A stretch of 64,000 nucleotides of DNA from Glycomyces tenuis DSM 44171 (GTDB lineage: Bacteria; Actinomycetota; Actinomycetes; Mycobacteriales; Micromonosporaceae), in NCBI RefSeq assembly GCF_000427885.1, contig NZ_ATYW01000002.1:81073-145072 (forward strand). Reading direction: 5' to 3'. Positions 33,295 through 42,576 of the stretch are shown here, one piece after another. Position 1 is the first letter of the stretch; every line of letters begins with the position of its first letter. Both the position numbers and the translations under genes were made by a program. The notes under the pieces are model-generated. The model saw nothing but the letters and a program-made list of their open reading frames with translations. It did no database searches and had not been told where the DNA came from.

Positions 33295-34398
33295 TCAGCG
33301 CGCAACCCCGACGAACTCCGACCCTGGACGGGCGACTGAGGCGCCGCCCCGGCCGCACTCGCGGCAGGCGCCGCGCCGCCGCCGGTGGTAGGCCATGGCC
33401 GCGATGAACAGCGCCACGCCCCAGACCGCCCAGAACACCTCCGGGAGGGTGAGCGGCCAGGTGCTCGCCGTGACGCCGTCGATGGCCACCAGGCGGATGT
33501 ACATGCCCGCCGCCGAGGTGATCAGCACCGACACCAGCACCGCCGGGACCACGGCCAGCATCGGCGGCACGCGCCGCCCCCGCAGGCCGATCATCCAGCG
33601 CGGGAACACCTCGCCCCAGCGCTGGACCAGGCCGAGCGTGAGCACCGCGCCCAGCGCCCCGAAGGTCCCGAGCGCCGCCCCCGCGAACCACAGGCCCGTC
33701 TCCTGCCCCTCGCGGTAGTACTCGGGGTCGATGCCGAGGCTGAAGCCCAGCGCCCACGCCCACCTGGTGGCGCAGTAGAGCATCGGCGCCGCGAAGGCGA
33801 TCCACGTCGCGCGCCCGCCCCACCGGTCCAGCAGCGAGGGCCGGTCGTCCTCGCCGCGCCCGCAAGTGACGCAGCTCCCGGTGACCTTGCGCCGGTAGGC
33901 GACGGCGGTGAGCGCCCACGCGACGCCCGCCAGCAGGCACACCAGCAGGTTCACCCGCGGCATGAGGTACAGGTCCCCCCACGAGAACGCCTCGTTCCAG
34001 TCGGTGAACGGCTTGACGATGATCATGATCGGCGTGTAGGCGACCACGAGCAGGGTGCGGTAGTCCTGGATGAGGACGGTGAGGCCGACCGCGATCGTCC
34101 AGGCGAACGCGGGCAGCAGCCACCGGGCCGGGCCCTTGGCGCAGCCGCGCGCCATGAGCACCGCGGCGACGGCCCCCGCCGCCCCGAGCGCGGCGATGAC
34201 CGGCCCGGCCGCCTCGGGAGTCGCGTGCCCCAGCAACGAGACCTTGAGGGCCATGTCGCGTTCTGCCATGAGCTCGGCGTCGCCGGTCCCGAACGGGAAT
34301 CCGCCGCCGCCGAGCGTCCAGTGGAGACCGAGGGCGCCGTAGGCGAGCGTCCATGCGGCCGTTGCGTAACCGATCCATCGGTGCCATGTGCTTCTCAT
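33295..34398 (-). CDS. multi-pass membrane protein with two CxxCG motifs
   Basis: This 367-residue protein has about nine helices. Two cytosolic loops carry the same short motif: CVTCGRG (Cys 176, 179) and, near the C-terminus, CRECGRG (Cys 345, 348). Together they could form one four-Cys metal site or a redox pair. The N-terminal [22 protein letters not shown] and [18 protein letters not shown] are typical of an unnamed actinobacterial family. It is divergent from the NarL-type two-component system at 34527-36343, which may control it. Function unknown. Confidence 0.75.
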   Translation of the reverse strand: MRSTWHRWIGYATAAWTLAYGALGLHWTLGGGGFPFGTGDAELMAERDMALKVSLLGHATPEAAGPVIAALGAAGAVAAVLMARGCAKGPARWLLPAFAWTIAVGLTVLIQDYRTLLVVAYTPIMIIVKPFTDWNEAFSWGDLYLMPRVNLLVCLLAGVAWALTAVAYRRKVTGSCVTCGRGEDDRPSLLDRWGGRATWIAFAAPMLYCATRWAWALGFSLGIDPEYYREGQETGLWFAGAALGTFGALGAVLTLGLVQRWGEVFPRWMIGLRGRRVPPMLAVVPAVLVSVLITSAAGMYIRLVAIDGVTASTWPLTLPEVFWAVWGVALFIAAMAYHRRRRGACRECGRGGASVARPGSEFVGVAR

Positions 34399-34526
34399 GG
34401 CTCAAGTCTCGGATCGGCCGCTCCCGAAGACCATGTGCCGATCGGCGGGTTCGGTGCCCCCGCGCCCCGGCCGCATAGGCCGATCGGCACATCGCGCCCG
34501 CGCCCGGCGGCGCTTAAGCTCGGTAC

Positions 34527-35702
34527 GTGATCGGACGGCGGCTGGCAGCGGCGGCGGGGACGCTCGCCCTCCTCATCGGGGCGGTGCGTCTGCCCGCCGA
34601 CCCGGCCCCGCTCATGGCCGGGGCGATCGCCGCCGGCCTCGCGGTCGCGGTGGTCCTCGCGGCCGGGCCGAGCGGCCCCGGGCTCGTGCCCCTCGCGGTG
34701 GCGGCGGCCGGTGCGGTCTCGATCGCGCTGACCGCGCTGGTGCGGCTCGGCGGCTCCGATCCCGCCGCCGAGCCCGACGCCGTCACCGGCCTGTGGATCC
34801 TGCTGGAACCGGCGATGCTCATGGTCCTGGTCTACGCCCCGGTGCGGTGGTCCCCGCCGCGCGCCGCCGCGTGGTCGGCGTCGACGGCCGCCTTGGCGAT
34901 GGCCCTGATCGTGCAGCGCATGCCGATCGACGGCCACTTCCTGGCCCACCTGGCCGGAAGCGCCCTGTGGCTGGTCCCGGCCCTGGTCGCCGGGGCCGTG
35001 GCGTGGTATCTGCGCTGGAGCGCCGCCGAACGGGAGCGGACCGCGGACGCGGCCCGCCGGGAGCACCGGCTGCGCCTGGCCGGCGAGTTGCACGACTTCG
35101 TCGCCCACGACGTGAGCGAGATCGTCGCCCGCGCCCAAGCGGGGCGTGCGGTCCTGGCCGCCGGAGAGCCGAAGCTGGCGAAGCTGCTGGAGCAGATCGA
35201 GACCGCCGGGATCCGCGCCCTGGAGTCGATGGACCGCACCGTCCACATGCTCCGCGACGACGACGGCGACGCGGCCCGCGCCCCCGTCGCCGGACTGGAC
35301 GACATCGACGAGCTCGCGCGGCGCTTCACCGAGTCCGAACGGCTCGACGTCACCGTCGACCGGCGCCTGAGCGGCCCGGTCGGCCGCGAGAGCGCCGCGG
35401 TCGCCCACCGCGCGGTGGTCGAGGCGCTGACCAACGTGCGGCGCCACGCCCGCTCGGCCACGAAGGTCGCGATCGAACTGAGCGACGCCGCGGGCCGCCT
35501 CCGCGTCTCGGTCGCCGACGACGGCCGCGGTGGCACCGGAGCCGGAGCGCGATCGTCCACCGGCATGGGCCTGGCGGCCATGGCCGAACGAGCGGCGAGC
35601 CTCGGCGGCACCGTGGACGCCGGTGCCGGGCCGGGCGGCGGCTGGCGCGTGACGGTCGAGCTGCCGCTGCCCGCCCGCACCGAAGAGGAGACCGCGCCGT
35701 GA
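34527..35702 (+). CDS. NarL-type sensor histidine kinase
   Basis: This 391-residue kinase has five or six N-terminal helices filling residues 5-165, a short linker and a HisKA_3 box with [25 protein letters not shown]. The His of ELHDFVAHD is the likely phosphoacceptor. The ATPase domain contains [16 protein letters not shown] and [17 protein letters not shown]. The start is a GTG with TAAGCT exactly six bases before it, a leaderless arrangement. The stop overlaps the regulator start (GTGA). It may govern the divergent CxxCG membrane protein. Confidence 0.92.
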   Translation: MIGRRLAAAAGTLALLIGAVRLPADPAPLMAGAIAAGLAVAVVLAAGPSGPGLVPLAVAAAGAVSIALTALVRLGGSDPAAEPDAVTGLWILLEPAMLMVLVYAPVRWSPPRAAAWSASTAALAMALIVQRMPIDGHFLAHLAGSALWLVPALVAGAVAWYLRWSAAERERTADAARREHRLRLAGELHDFVAHDVSEIVARAQAGRAVLAAGEPKLAKLLEQIETAGIRALESMDRTVHMLRDDDGDAARAPVAGLDDIDELARRFTESERLDVTVDRRLSGPVGRESAAVAHRAVVEALTNVRRHARSATKVAIELSDAAGRLRVSVADDGRGGTGAGARSSTGMGLAAMAERAASLGGTVDAGAGPGGGWRVTVELPLPARTEEETAP

Positions 35703-36343
35703 TCCGGATCCTGATGGCCGACGACCAGGACGGCGTCCGCGAGGCGTTCCGGATGGTGCTGGACGCCCAGCCGGACATGCGGGTGGTGGCCGAGGCCGCC
35801 GACGGGCGCAGCGCCCTCGACCAGGCGCGGCTGCTGCGGCCCGACGTGGTGCTGGCCGACATCCGCATGCCGGTCCTCGACGGCCTGGAGCTGACCCGCG
35901 CGCTGGCCGGCCCCGGCGCCGCCGATCCCGTGCGGGTCATCGTGGTGACCACCTTCGACCTCGACGAGTACGTCCACACGGCGCTGCGGGAAGGAGCCTG
36001 CGGCTACCTGCTGAAGCGCTCGGGGCCCACCCTGCTGGTCGAGGCCGTCCGGGCCGCGATGTCGGGCGACACGCTGATCAGCCCGCAGATCACGGTCAGG
36101 CTGCTGCGCACGCTGATGCCGCCCGCGCCGCCGCCGAGCGCGGCGGCGCCGCTCAGCGGCCGCGAACTGGAGGTCGTCAGGCTCGTCGCCCGCGGCCTGA
36201 CCAACGGCGAGATCGCGTCCGAGCTGTTCATCAGCGCCGGGACGGTGAAGAACCATCTGGCGAACATCCAGCGCAAACTCGGCGTCGCCAACCGGGTCGG
36301 CATCGCCGCCTGGGCCTGGTCCACCGGACAGGCGCCGCGCTAG
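35699..36343 (+). CDS. NarL/LuxR-type response regulator
   Basis: This 214-residue regulator starts at a GTG overlapping the kinase stop. The receiver has [14 protein letters not shown], the phosphoacceptor Asp in [17 protein letters not shown] after strand four and Lys in GYLLKRSGP. The LuxR helix-turn-helix is at about 150-205 ([36 protein letters not shown]). Its last four bases overlap the end of the convergent BNR-repeat gene, with no terminator between them. Confidence 0.95.
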   Translation: MIRILMADDQDGVREAFRMVLDAQPDMRVVAEAADGRSALDQARLLRPDVVLADIRMPVLDGLELTRALAGPGAADPVRVIVVTTFDLDEYVHTALREGACGYLLKRSGPTLLVEAVRAAMSGDTLISPQITVRLLRTLMPPAPPPSAAAPLSGRELEVVRLVARGLTNGEIASELFISAGTVKNHLANIQRKLGVANRVGIAAWAWSTGQAPR

Positions 36344-37653
36344 CGGGGCAGATCGAGGAGGACGACCTCGCAGTCGTAGTGCTGGGAGGCGGTCATCGTG
36401 CCGCGGAACCACAGCAGCGGGATCCGTCCCGCGTCGCCGGGCGCCACGATCGGCCGCAGGTTCTCGACCTCGGAGCCCTCGGTGACCGCACTCCACTTCC
36501 ACGTCGCCCCTTCGTCGGCGGTGCGGGCGCGGAAGATCTCGTGGTGCGCCAGCGCGGACCCGTCGCGGGGGTCGACCGACGTGGAGACGTAGACCGAGTC
36601 CAGGTCGTAGGGGTCGATCGCGGCCAGGCCCGTGTAGTCCTCCTCGTGCGGCATCAGGCCGGGCCCGGCCTGGGCGAGCGGGTGCACGGTCCACTCCCCG
36701 CCGGGAGCCATGCGCGCGTAGAAGAACCGCAGGTCCGGCACGGGCCGCTCGCGGAAGAAGCGCTCCTCGGGGTCGACGCCGGCGCGGGCGGTGAGGACCG
36801 CGGCGACGCTCCCGTCCCCGCCTCGGCGGAGGTCGGTGGTCCAGCAGTGGGAGATGCGCATGCCCTCCCACACCGAGCCGGCCGCGAGCACGGTCGTCAG
36901 GTGCTCCTGCGAACGCGCCTCGCCTTCGAGCGCCGCCGGGTCGAGCACGCTGCCGTCGCTGCGGTGGAGCGCGCCGCCTTCCAGGTAGCCGTGGTAGATC
37001 GAGTTGTCGAAGTCGCGCGGGTGGTGGTCGGTGGTGACCAGGTCGATCCGGTCCCCGTCCCCCGCGTAGCGGGTGTAGCCGTTGACGTAGCCGACCTTCG
37101 GCCTGGTGAAGAGCTTCCCCGCGTAAGCCCACGTGTCGCCCTCGTCGTCGGAGACCAGCGCGCACTGGTCGTCGTTGACGGCCCTGGCGAAGCAGTAGAG
37201 CCGCCCGCCCGCGGCGCGGAGGTTGGAGTAGGTGACGCCGCGGCCCTCGGTCAGGCCGCTCCAGTCGAACACGCGCTCCTCGCCCCACCTGGTCGGGTCG
37301 CCCGGTTCGCTGATCCGCCAGCGCGTCAGGTCGTCGGTCTTGTGCCTGGTGTACACGGCCAGCCAGCGGCCGTCCGAGCGCCGCCACAGCGCCGGCACGT
37401 CGTGGTCGTCGACCTCGAGCCGCTCGTGCAGGACGACGACCGTGCCGGTGCCCTCGCGCAGGTCCACGACCGTCAGCTCCACGTTGCCCGAGCGCGCCTC
37501 GCCGCCCGGCCCCTCCGCCGCCGCGATCGAGCCGACGACGAGCGTCTGCGACTCGGCGTCGACGATCGCGCGCTCGTCCTGGAACCAGCACCAGGCGCCG
37601 TTGTCGTTGATCACGCGCGGCCGGGCCGCGTCGCTTCGGTCTGATTGGTCCAT
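36340..37653 (-). CDS. BNR-repeat (sialidase-fold-like) protein
   Basis: This 437-residue protein appears to be an all-beta propeller. Repeated strand-turn patterns include [18 protein letters not shown] and [17 protein letters not shown], which are BNR-like (Ser/Thr-x-Asp-x-Gly-x-x-Trp). The N-terminal [19 protein letters not shown] matches the start of BNR-4 proteins related to polysaccharide lyases of the PL24 ulvan-lyase group. No signal peptide is present, so it may act inside the cell or be exported another way. The ATG at 37653 is favoured by GAAGGGA upstream. Its catalytic status is unclear. Confidence 0.75.
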   Translation of the reverse strand: MDQSDRSDAARPRVINDNGAWCWFQDERAIVDAESQTLVVGSIAAAEGPGGEARSGNVELTVVDLREGTGTVVVLHERLEVDDHDVPALWRRSDGRWLAVYTRHKTDDLTRWRISEPGDPTRWGEERVFDWSGLTEGRGVTYSNLRAAGGRLYCFARAVNDDQCALVSDDEGDTWAYAGKLFTRPKVGYVNGYTRYAGDGDRIDLVTTDHHPRDFDNSIYHGYLEGGALHRSDGSVLDPAALEGEARSQEHLTTVLAAGSVWEGMRISHCWTTDLRRGGDGSVAAVLTARAGVDPEERFFRERPVPDLRFFYARMAPGGEWTVHPLAQAGPGLMPHEEDYTGLAAIDPYDLDSVYVSTSVDPRDGSALAHHEIFRARTADEGATWKWSAVTEGSEVENLRPIVAPGDAGRIPLLWFRGTMTASQHYDCEVVLLDLPR

Positions 37654-37751
37654 GGGGGGTCCCTTCTCGATCGGCATGGCCGCGACGCGCCGAGGCATCG
37701 ACCTACGACAGTACCGGAAAACGCTCTCCATATGCGGGCGGGCCGCCGCCC

Positions 37752-38510
37752 TCAACACACCGCCGCCGGCTCCTCCGCCACGCGCCCGAGGAAGTCCGTC
37801 ATCGCCCCGTGCAGCTCCTCGGCGACGGCCGCCTCCTCCTCGATCAGGATGTCGGTGCCGTGCCGGTTGCTGTCGACGAGGACGAGCTCACTGACTCCCG
37901 CGGTCCACTCGTGCAGCTTCGCGGCGTCGTCCCCGGCCCCGTAGGAGTCGTCCTCGCCGGAGGCGATCAGCACCGGGCAGGCGATGCCCGACACGTCCGC
38001 CTCGGCGAAGGCGTAGCCGCTGTTGTTCAGCACCCCCGCCAGCCACAGCACGCCGTTGACCTCGGTCTCCGAGTGGACGGTCGCGTGCAGCGACGCCATG
38101 GCCCCGATGCTGGCGCCCGCGGCGACCACCTTCTCGGCGCCGCCCTCCCGCAGGTGGTCCACCGCCCCCGCCACGTCGTTCCAGGCCTCGGACAGCGCCC
38201 CGCGCCCCTCGTACGTCAGGACCTGGAAGCCGCCCTCGGCGAGGTCCTCGGCGAAGGCCAGCCAGTCGTCCTGGCCGTCGCCGGCCCTGCCCATGTGCGA
38301 GAGCACGACCGCCGTCTCGCCGCTGCCGAACAGCCGCCCCGACCGCTGCTCGCCGTCGGCGGCGGTGAACTCGACCTCGGTGTACGACGTCTCCGGCGCC
38401 GGGCGCTGCGTCCGCTCCCCGTCGTCCGGGTCCTCGCCGCCGCACGCGCTCACCGTCAGCGCCGCGGCGCACAGGGCCGCCGCCGCGGCGAGCCGCCCGC
38501 GTCCGCTCAC
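37752..38510 (-). CDS. alpha/beta-hydrolase lipoprotein
   Basis: This 252-residue protein starts at a GTG (overlapping the upstream stop, GTGA) with a signal peptide ending in the lipobox LTVSAC. A domain with VVLSHMGRAGDGQDDW (oxyanion strand) and VVAAGASIGAMASLHA (nucleophile Ser in GASIGA) follows, then SGEDDSYGAGDDA (acid) and DSNRHGTDIL (His). All four landmarks are those of a dienelactone-hydrolase-like lipoprotein, so it is probably an enzyme at the outer face of the membrane. It is coupled to the DUF1579-like gene upstream. Confidence 0.85.
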   Translation of the reverse strand: MSGRGRLAAAAALCAAALTVSACGGEDPDDGERTQRPAPETSYTEVEFTAADGEQRSGRLFGSGETAVVLSHMGRAGDGQDDWLAFAEDLAEGGFQVLTYEGRGALSEAWNDVAGAVDHLREGGAEKVVAAGASIGAMASLHATVHSETEVNGVLWLAGVLNNSGYAFAEADVSGIACPVLIASGEDDSYGAGDDAAKLHEWTAGVSELVLVDSNRHGTDILIEEEAAVAEELHGAMTDFLGRVAEEPAAVC

Positions 38511-38938
38511 GGCTCGTTCGTCCGCTCGAAGGTGAGGTCGAAGTCCTTGCGCCACGTCGCTCCCTCGTCCTCCGAGGCCTCCCAGCGGCCGGCGATCCGG
38601 TCGGGTTCGACATCGGCGACGAAGCGCTGGTGGAAGTCGGGGTCCTCGCGGCTGAGCGTCCAGTGCGAGCCGTCGAAGGTCATCGCGAAGACCCGGCACA
38701 CGCCCCGGTCGTCGTGGTACAGGGCCGTGTAGGCGTCCCGCGCGTCGCTCCGCCCGATGGCGATCTCCAGCTCGCCGTCGAGCTCGGAGCGCACGACCAC
38801 GAAGGCGTCGCCGAGCCATTCGACGACGGCCGAGCCGTACACCTCGGTTCCCTCCGGTTCGAGGAACCACGCGTCCGACAAGGTCAGCTTCCACGTCCCG
38901 AGGAGCCCGTCGAGCCGTTCGAGTTCGGAGTTCCGCAT
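38507..38938 (-). CDS. DUF1579-like protein
   Basis: This 143-residue cytosolic protein has a calycin-like beta-barrel pattern. ELERLDGLLGTWKLTLSDAW is followed by alternating strands and a C-terminal RWEASEDEGATWRKDFDLTFERT. This plan is that of the DUF1579 group and related domains thought to hold small molecules. The start at 38938 is uncertain (weak upstream AAAGGCGG); 38989 is also in frame. It is translationally coupled to the hydrolase lipoprotein downstream. Confidence 0.7.
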   Translation of the reverse strand: MRNSELERLDGLLGTWKLTLSDAWFLEPEGTEVYGSAVVEWLGDAFVVVRSELDGELEIAIGRSDARDAYTALYHDDRGVCRVFAMTFDGSHWTLSREDPDFHQRFVADVEPDRIAGRWEASEDEGATWRKDFDLTFERTNEP

Positions 38939-39077
38939 CGCCGCGTCCCGCCTTTCGTCCTCGCCGCGCGGGGGTCGCGCGGCACGCACTCATGATGGCA
39001 GGGAAGCGCGCCGGAGGCCAGACCGCGCGATCACCGGTTCGGGCGACGATGGCCGGATATGTCCGTACGATCACCGT

Positions 39078-39521
39078 ATGCACACACCGCTGGTGGTCCT
39101 CCACGTGCTGAGCGTGGTGATCCTCGTCGGCCCCGCCATGCTCGCGCCGTGGCTGGGGGAGCGGGCGCTGCGCGCCCGCGACGGCGACGCCGTCCACACC
39201 GCCGGCAGGCGCGTCATGGCCTTCAACGCGCTGACGCTCCTCGCGGCCGCCTTCGGTGCGCTCGTCGTCACCACGAGCGATGAGTACTCCTTCGCCGACC
39301 CCTGGCTCATCATCGCCGCGACCTTGTACGTCATCGCCCTCGTCAACGGCGCCGCGGTCATCCCCGGCGTCCTGGCCCGCATCGGCAAGGACCTCCTGGA
39401 CTCCGAAGGCGTCCTCGACGGCGAGACGCTCGAGCAGCACCGGGGCCGCCTGCTGGCCCTCGCCGGGCTCAACCTCGTCTTCTACGGGGCGGTCATCGTC
39501 CTCATGGTCTGGCGCCCGTGA
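39078..39521 (+). CDS. small integral membrane protein, DUF2269-like
   Basis: This 147-residue protein has four helices (LVVLHVLSVVILVGPAMLA; FNALTLLAAAFGALVV; PWLIIAATLYVIALVNGA; AGLNLVFYGAVIVLMVW). The N-terminal His in the first helix and a central ARIGKDLLDSEGVLDG loop fit the DUF2269/CopD-like membrane group. TACGAT lies exactly six bases before the ATG and no ribosome binding site is visible, so the transcript is probably leaderless. No partner gene is obvious. Confidence 0.8.
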   Translation: MHTPLVVLHVLSVVILVGPAMLAPWLGERALRARDGDAVHTAGRRVMAFNALTLLAAAFGALVVTTSDEYSFADPWLIIAATLYVIALVNGAAVIPGVLARIGKDLLDSEGVLDGETLEQHRGRLLALAGLNLVFYGAVIVLMVWRP

Positions 39522-39543
39522 GGGCGCCGCGGCCGGCCGGGGC

Positions 39544-40128
39544 TCAGTTCAGGCACGGGTCGGCGGGGAAGTGCGCCACCGCGGAGAGCAGGCCGCCCTG
39601 GCGCTTCCACACCATCGCCCACAGCTCCTCGGGGTTCGTCGAGAATGGATCGGTGGGGAGCGCGTCGAAGACCATCCACGCGCCCGCGTCGATCTCCGAC
39701 TCGAGCTGACCGGGCACCCAGCCGGCGTAGCCGGCGAACACCCGCATCCCGTCCAGCATCGGGGAGACCTCGCCGGGGTCCCGGGAGAGGTCGAGCGTCC
39801 CCAGCCGCCCCATGACCGGCCGGAACGCGTCCGAGGCGGGCGCGTCGGCCTTGCGCCAGCCCAGCGCTATGGCCGCCTCCGGCTGCACCGGGCCGCCCTC
39901 GAACAGCACGGCGGGATCGCCCGCCAGGCCGCCCCAGTCGCCGAGCACGTCCGCCACCGGCAGTTCGGTGGCGCGGTTGAGGACGACGCCGAGGACGCCG
40001 TCGGACTCGTGCCCGACGCCGATCACGACGGTCCGGTCGAAGTTGGGGTCCTGCAGCGTTGGCGTGGCGACGAGAAGACTCCCGACGAACGACGCCGTCC
40101 GCGCCGGTGAAGTTTCGCGACTGACCAT
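39544..40128 (-). CDS. YqgE/AlgH family protein
   Basis: This 194-residue protein shows the full YqgE/AlgH signature: GSLLVATPTLQDPNFDRTVVIGVGHESDGVLGVVLNRAT near the start, FEGGPVQPEAAIALGW, and GYAGWVPGQLESEIDAGAWMVFDA. The family is widespread; some members affect transcription, but the biochemical role is unsettled. GGAGGTGGAGCC precedes the ATG at 40128. The gene appears to be a single unit. Confidence 0.93.
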   Translation of the reverse strand: MVSRETSPARTASFVGSLLVATPTLQDPNFDRTVVIGVGHESDGVLGVVLNRATELPVADVLGDWGGLAGDPAVLFEGGPVQPEAAIALGWRKADAPASDAFRPVMGRLGTLDLSRDPGEVSPMLDGMRVFAGYAGWVPGQLESEIDAGAWMVFDALPTDPFSTNPEELWAMVWKRQGGLLSAVAHFPADPCLN

Positions 40129-40416
40129 GGCTCCACCTCCGTTCTGCCGCCGCCGCCGTTGCCCGCCCGTGGTCTCATTCATGGCGAAGCCCGCGAGCCG
40201 TTCATCGGCACGAGCTTTTCCTCGCACGGTATCCCGCGGCGGTGCGCTTGCAACAACGTTCCCGCACTTTCCGAGGAATTACACCGTGGTGTCGGGAGAC
40301 CGACAGTTCGCGCCGCACGCAGGGTGCGCGAGACGGTACATTCCGGCATCGAGAACGCGACGGAGGAGCGCTCCTGTGGCGCCCGTGACACTACTCGGCC
40401 ACAGGGGACGGTGGGG

Positions 40417-41301
40417 TCACCGCAGTCCGGCGAAGAGGTCGTCCTCCGGCAGCCGGGACGCGACGCTGGACTCGACGAGCTCGTAGTCCTCGGTGGGCCA
40501 CGCCTTCTGCTGGATCTCCCGCGGCACGGCGAACCAGAAGCCGTCGGGGTCGACCTGCGTCGCGTGCGCCTTGAGCGCCTCGTCGCGGATGTGGAAGTAG
40601 TCGGCGCACTCGACGCGGGTGGTCACCCGCCCGCTCTTGTCCCTCGCCCAGTCCTGGTCGCCCGCGAGCCAGTCCCCATAGGGCGATTCGAGGCCCGCGT
40701 CGACCATGGCCTGGTGGAGCGCCTCCACCCGCGCCTTGCCGAAGCCGTGGCCGTAGTACAGCTTCGACGGACGCCACGCCTCGCCCCGGTCGGGGTACTG
40801 CTCCGGGTCCCCGGCGGCGCGGAAGGCCGCGACGGAGATCTCGTGGGTCTTGACGTGGTCGGGGTGCGGGTAGCCGCCCTCCTCGTCGTAGGTGGTGACG
40901 ACGTGCGGCTTGAACGAGCGCATGATCTCGACCAGCGGCGCGGCGGCCTTCTCGGTGGGGACGAGGTAGAAGGCGTCGTCGGGCAGCGCGATGCCGGAGT
41001 CGGGCAGCCACCCCTCGGGGAGCCCCGAGTCGGTGAAGCCGAGCCAGTGCTGGCGCACGCCGAGGATCTCCCGGGCCCGGTTCATCTCCTCGGTGCGGAT
41101 CCGCGGCAGGTTCTCCTGGACCTCGGGCCGGTCCATCTTCGGGTTGAGCACGTCGCCGCGCTCGCCGCCGGTGCAGGTGACCACCAGCACCTCGACGCCT
41201 TCGCGGACGTAGCGCGCCATCGTGGCGGCGCCTTTGCTCGACTCGTCGTCGGGGTGGGCGTGGACGCACATCAAGCGCAGGGTGTTGGACGCGTTCGACA
41301 C
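40417..41301 (-). CDS. mca: mycothiol S-conjugate amidase
   Basis: This 294-residue zinc hydrolase of the LmbE/PIG-L family splits mycothiol S-conjugates, releasing a mercapturic acid for export and recycling GlcN-Ins. The zinc-binding motif AHPDDESSKGA and the second site GGYPHPDHVKTHE are present. The C-terminal region VDPDGFWFAVPREIQQKAWPTEDYELVES is typical of Mca rather than of the deacetylase MshB. The GTG at 41301 has GAGGT nine bases upstream; GTG 41316 is an alternative. Divergence from the DUF4307 gene is the usual actinobacterial arrangement. Confidence 0.95.
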   Translation of the reverse strand: MSNASNTLRLMCVHAHPDDESSKGAATMARYVREGVEVLVVTCTGGERGDVLNPKMDRPEVQENLPRIRTEEMNRAREILGVRQHWLGFTDSGLPEGWLPDSGIALPDDAFYLVPTEKAAAPLVEIMRSFKPHVVTTYDEEGGYPHPDHVKTHEISVAAFRAAGDPEQYPDRGEAWRPSKLYYGHGFGKARVEALHQAMVDAGLESPYGDWLAGDQDWARDKSGRVTTRVECADYFHIRDEALKAHATQVDPDGFWFAVPREIQQKAWPTEDYELVESSVASRLPEDDLFAGLR

Positions 41302-41456
41302 GGCGGTTGACCTCACTGGTGGGTGCCAAAATGCAGCTGCTGTGGCCTGGGGCCGACTCGTACCCGTGTGAAGGTTGTCGGCTCTGGCATTCTGTGCAAC
41401 GATACTCGATAATTGTTTCTTCCCCGCCCGACGACTCTGTGCTAGAAAGCGGCCGA

Positions 41457-41900
41457 ATGACTGAGACCGAGACCCGGGACGAGCGCGTGTCCGCACCGGA
41501 CGCCGTCGCCTTCCCCCCTGGTCGCTACGGTCGCCGCCGCGAGCGCCGCGGCCGTCGTCCGGCGGTGACCGCGGCCCTGACCGCCGCGGTGGTCGCCGCG
41601 GGCCTCGGGGTCTCCTGGAGCCTCTACGAGCAGTACGGCCACGGGGAGTACACGTCGAACCTGCTGGCGTACGACGACTCGGTGCCCGGCCAGGTGTCGG
41701 TCACCTTCGAGGTGTTCAAACCGGCCGGCGAGGGCGCCGTGTGCCGCGTCAGGTCGCGGAACATGGACGGCGCCGAGGTCGGCGCCGCGGAGGTCGCGAT
41801 TCCCGCGAGCGATGCGACCCGGGTCGAGACGACCTACACCCTGCCGGTGACGGGAGACCCCAACACCGGCGAAGTCCAGCGGTGTTGGCGGGCGGACTGA
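41457..41900 (+). CDS. DUF4307 membrane-anchored protein
   Basis: This 147-residue protein has an Arg-rich N-terminal tail, one helix ([25 protein letters not shown]) and an extracytoplasmic domain. The domain shows the DUF4307 pattern VSVTFEVFKPAGEGAVCRVRSRNMDGAEVGAAEV and a second Cys near the end (RCW). The family is nearly always divergent from mca, as here, and its role is unknown; a link to mycothiol or cell-envelope stress is guessed from that context alone. It is followed by a hairpin with a T-rich tail. Confidence 0.9.
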   Translation: MTETETRDERVSAPDAVAFPPGRYGRRRERRGRRPAVTAALTAAVVAAGLGVSWSLYEQYGHGEYTSNLLAYDDSVPGQVSVTFEVFKPAGEGAVCRVRSRNMDGAEVGAAEVAIPASDATRVETTYTLPVTGDPNTGEVQRCWRAD

Positions 41901-41914
41901 CCTACTCATCTTCG

Positions 41915-41942
41915 GCCCGCCGCACCGCTTAGGTCGGCGGGC
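41915..41942 (+). terminator. intrinsic terminator after DUF4307 gene
   Basis: GCCCGCCG (41915-41922) and CGGCGGGC (41935-41942) form an 8-bp stem followed by ATTTTGCT. Confidence 0.75.
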
Positions 41943-42017
41943 ATTTTGCTACTCGCACACCGCTGCACAGCGGACCCGACACAGCACGGAACGCAATATT
42001 CGGAGGATTTGGAACAT

Positions 42018-42512
42018 ATGGCTACCGACAGCAATCAGGGCACGTGGCTGACCCAGGAGGCCTACGACCGCCTCAAGGGCGAGCTGGACGAGCTCATCGC
42101 GAACCGTCCGGCGATGGCCGCCGAGATCAACGCCCGCCGCGAGGAGGGCGACCTGCGCGAGAACGGCGGCTACCACGCCGCCAAGGAGGAGCAGGGCAAG
42201 CAGGAGGGGCGCATCCGCCAGCTCGAGGACCTGCTGCGAGGAGCGAAGGTCGGCGAGGTCAAGGCCAGCGATGAGATCCAGATCGGCACGGTCGTCACGA
42301 TCGCCTTCGACGGCGACCCCGACGACACCGAGAAGTTCCTGCTGGGCTCCCGCGAGATCGGCGCGACGACGGACCTGACCGTCTACAGCCCCGACTCCGC
42401 GCTCGGAGCGGCGATCCTCGGCCACAAGGAGGGCGACACGGTCTCCTACAAGGCCCCGAACGGCGCGGAGCTGTCGGTGAAGATCGTCGGCACCGAGCTC
42501 TTCGAGGCCTGA
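42018..42512 (+). CDS. greA: transcription elongation factor GreA
   Basis: This 164-residue GreA has an N-terminal antiparallel coiled coil (LTQEAYDRLKGELDELIANRPAMAAEINARREEGDLRENGGYHAAKEEQ) with the acidic tip residues Asp and Glu of EEGDLRENGGY, which reach into RNA polymerase to stimulate transcript cleavage. A C-terminal FKBP-like domain ends in VKIVGTELFEA. GGAGGA lies upstream of the ATG. It is downstream of mca/DUF4307, an order conserved in many actinobacteria. Confidence 0.97.
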   Translation: MATDSNQGTWLTQEAYDRLKGELDELIANRPAMAAEINARREEGDLRENGGYHAAKEEQGKQEGRIRQLEDLLRGAKVGEVKASDEIQIGTVVTIAFDGDPDDTEKFLLGSREIGATTDLTVYSPDSALGAAILGHKEGDTVSYKAPNGAELSVKIVGTELFEA

Positions 42513-42526
42513 CCCGAACGAACGAC

Positions 42527-42576
42527 GACGCCGAAGCGCGTGCCGGGCCCGCGGGCCCCGCACGCGCTTCGGCGTC
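42527..42576. terminator. bidirectional terminator between greA and the sugar ATPase
   Basis: A perfect 17-bp inverted repeat, GACGCCGAAGCGCGTGC at 42527-42543 with its complement at 42560-42576, has a 16-base loop that itself holds GGGCCC twice. Both convergent stop codons lie within about 15 bp. Confidence 0.8.
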
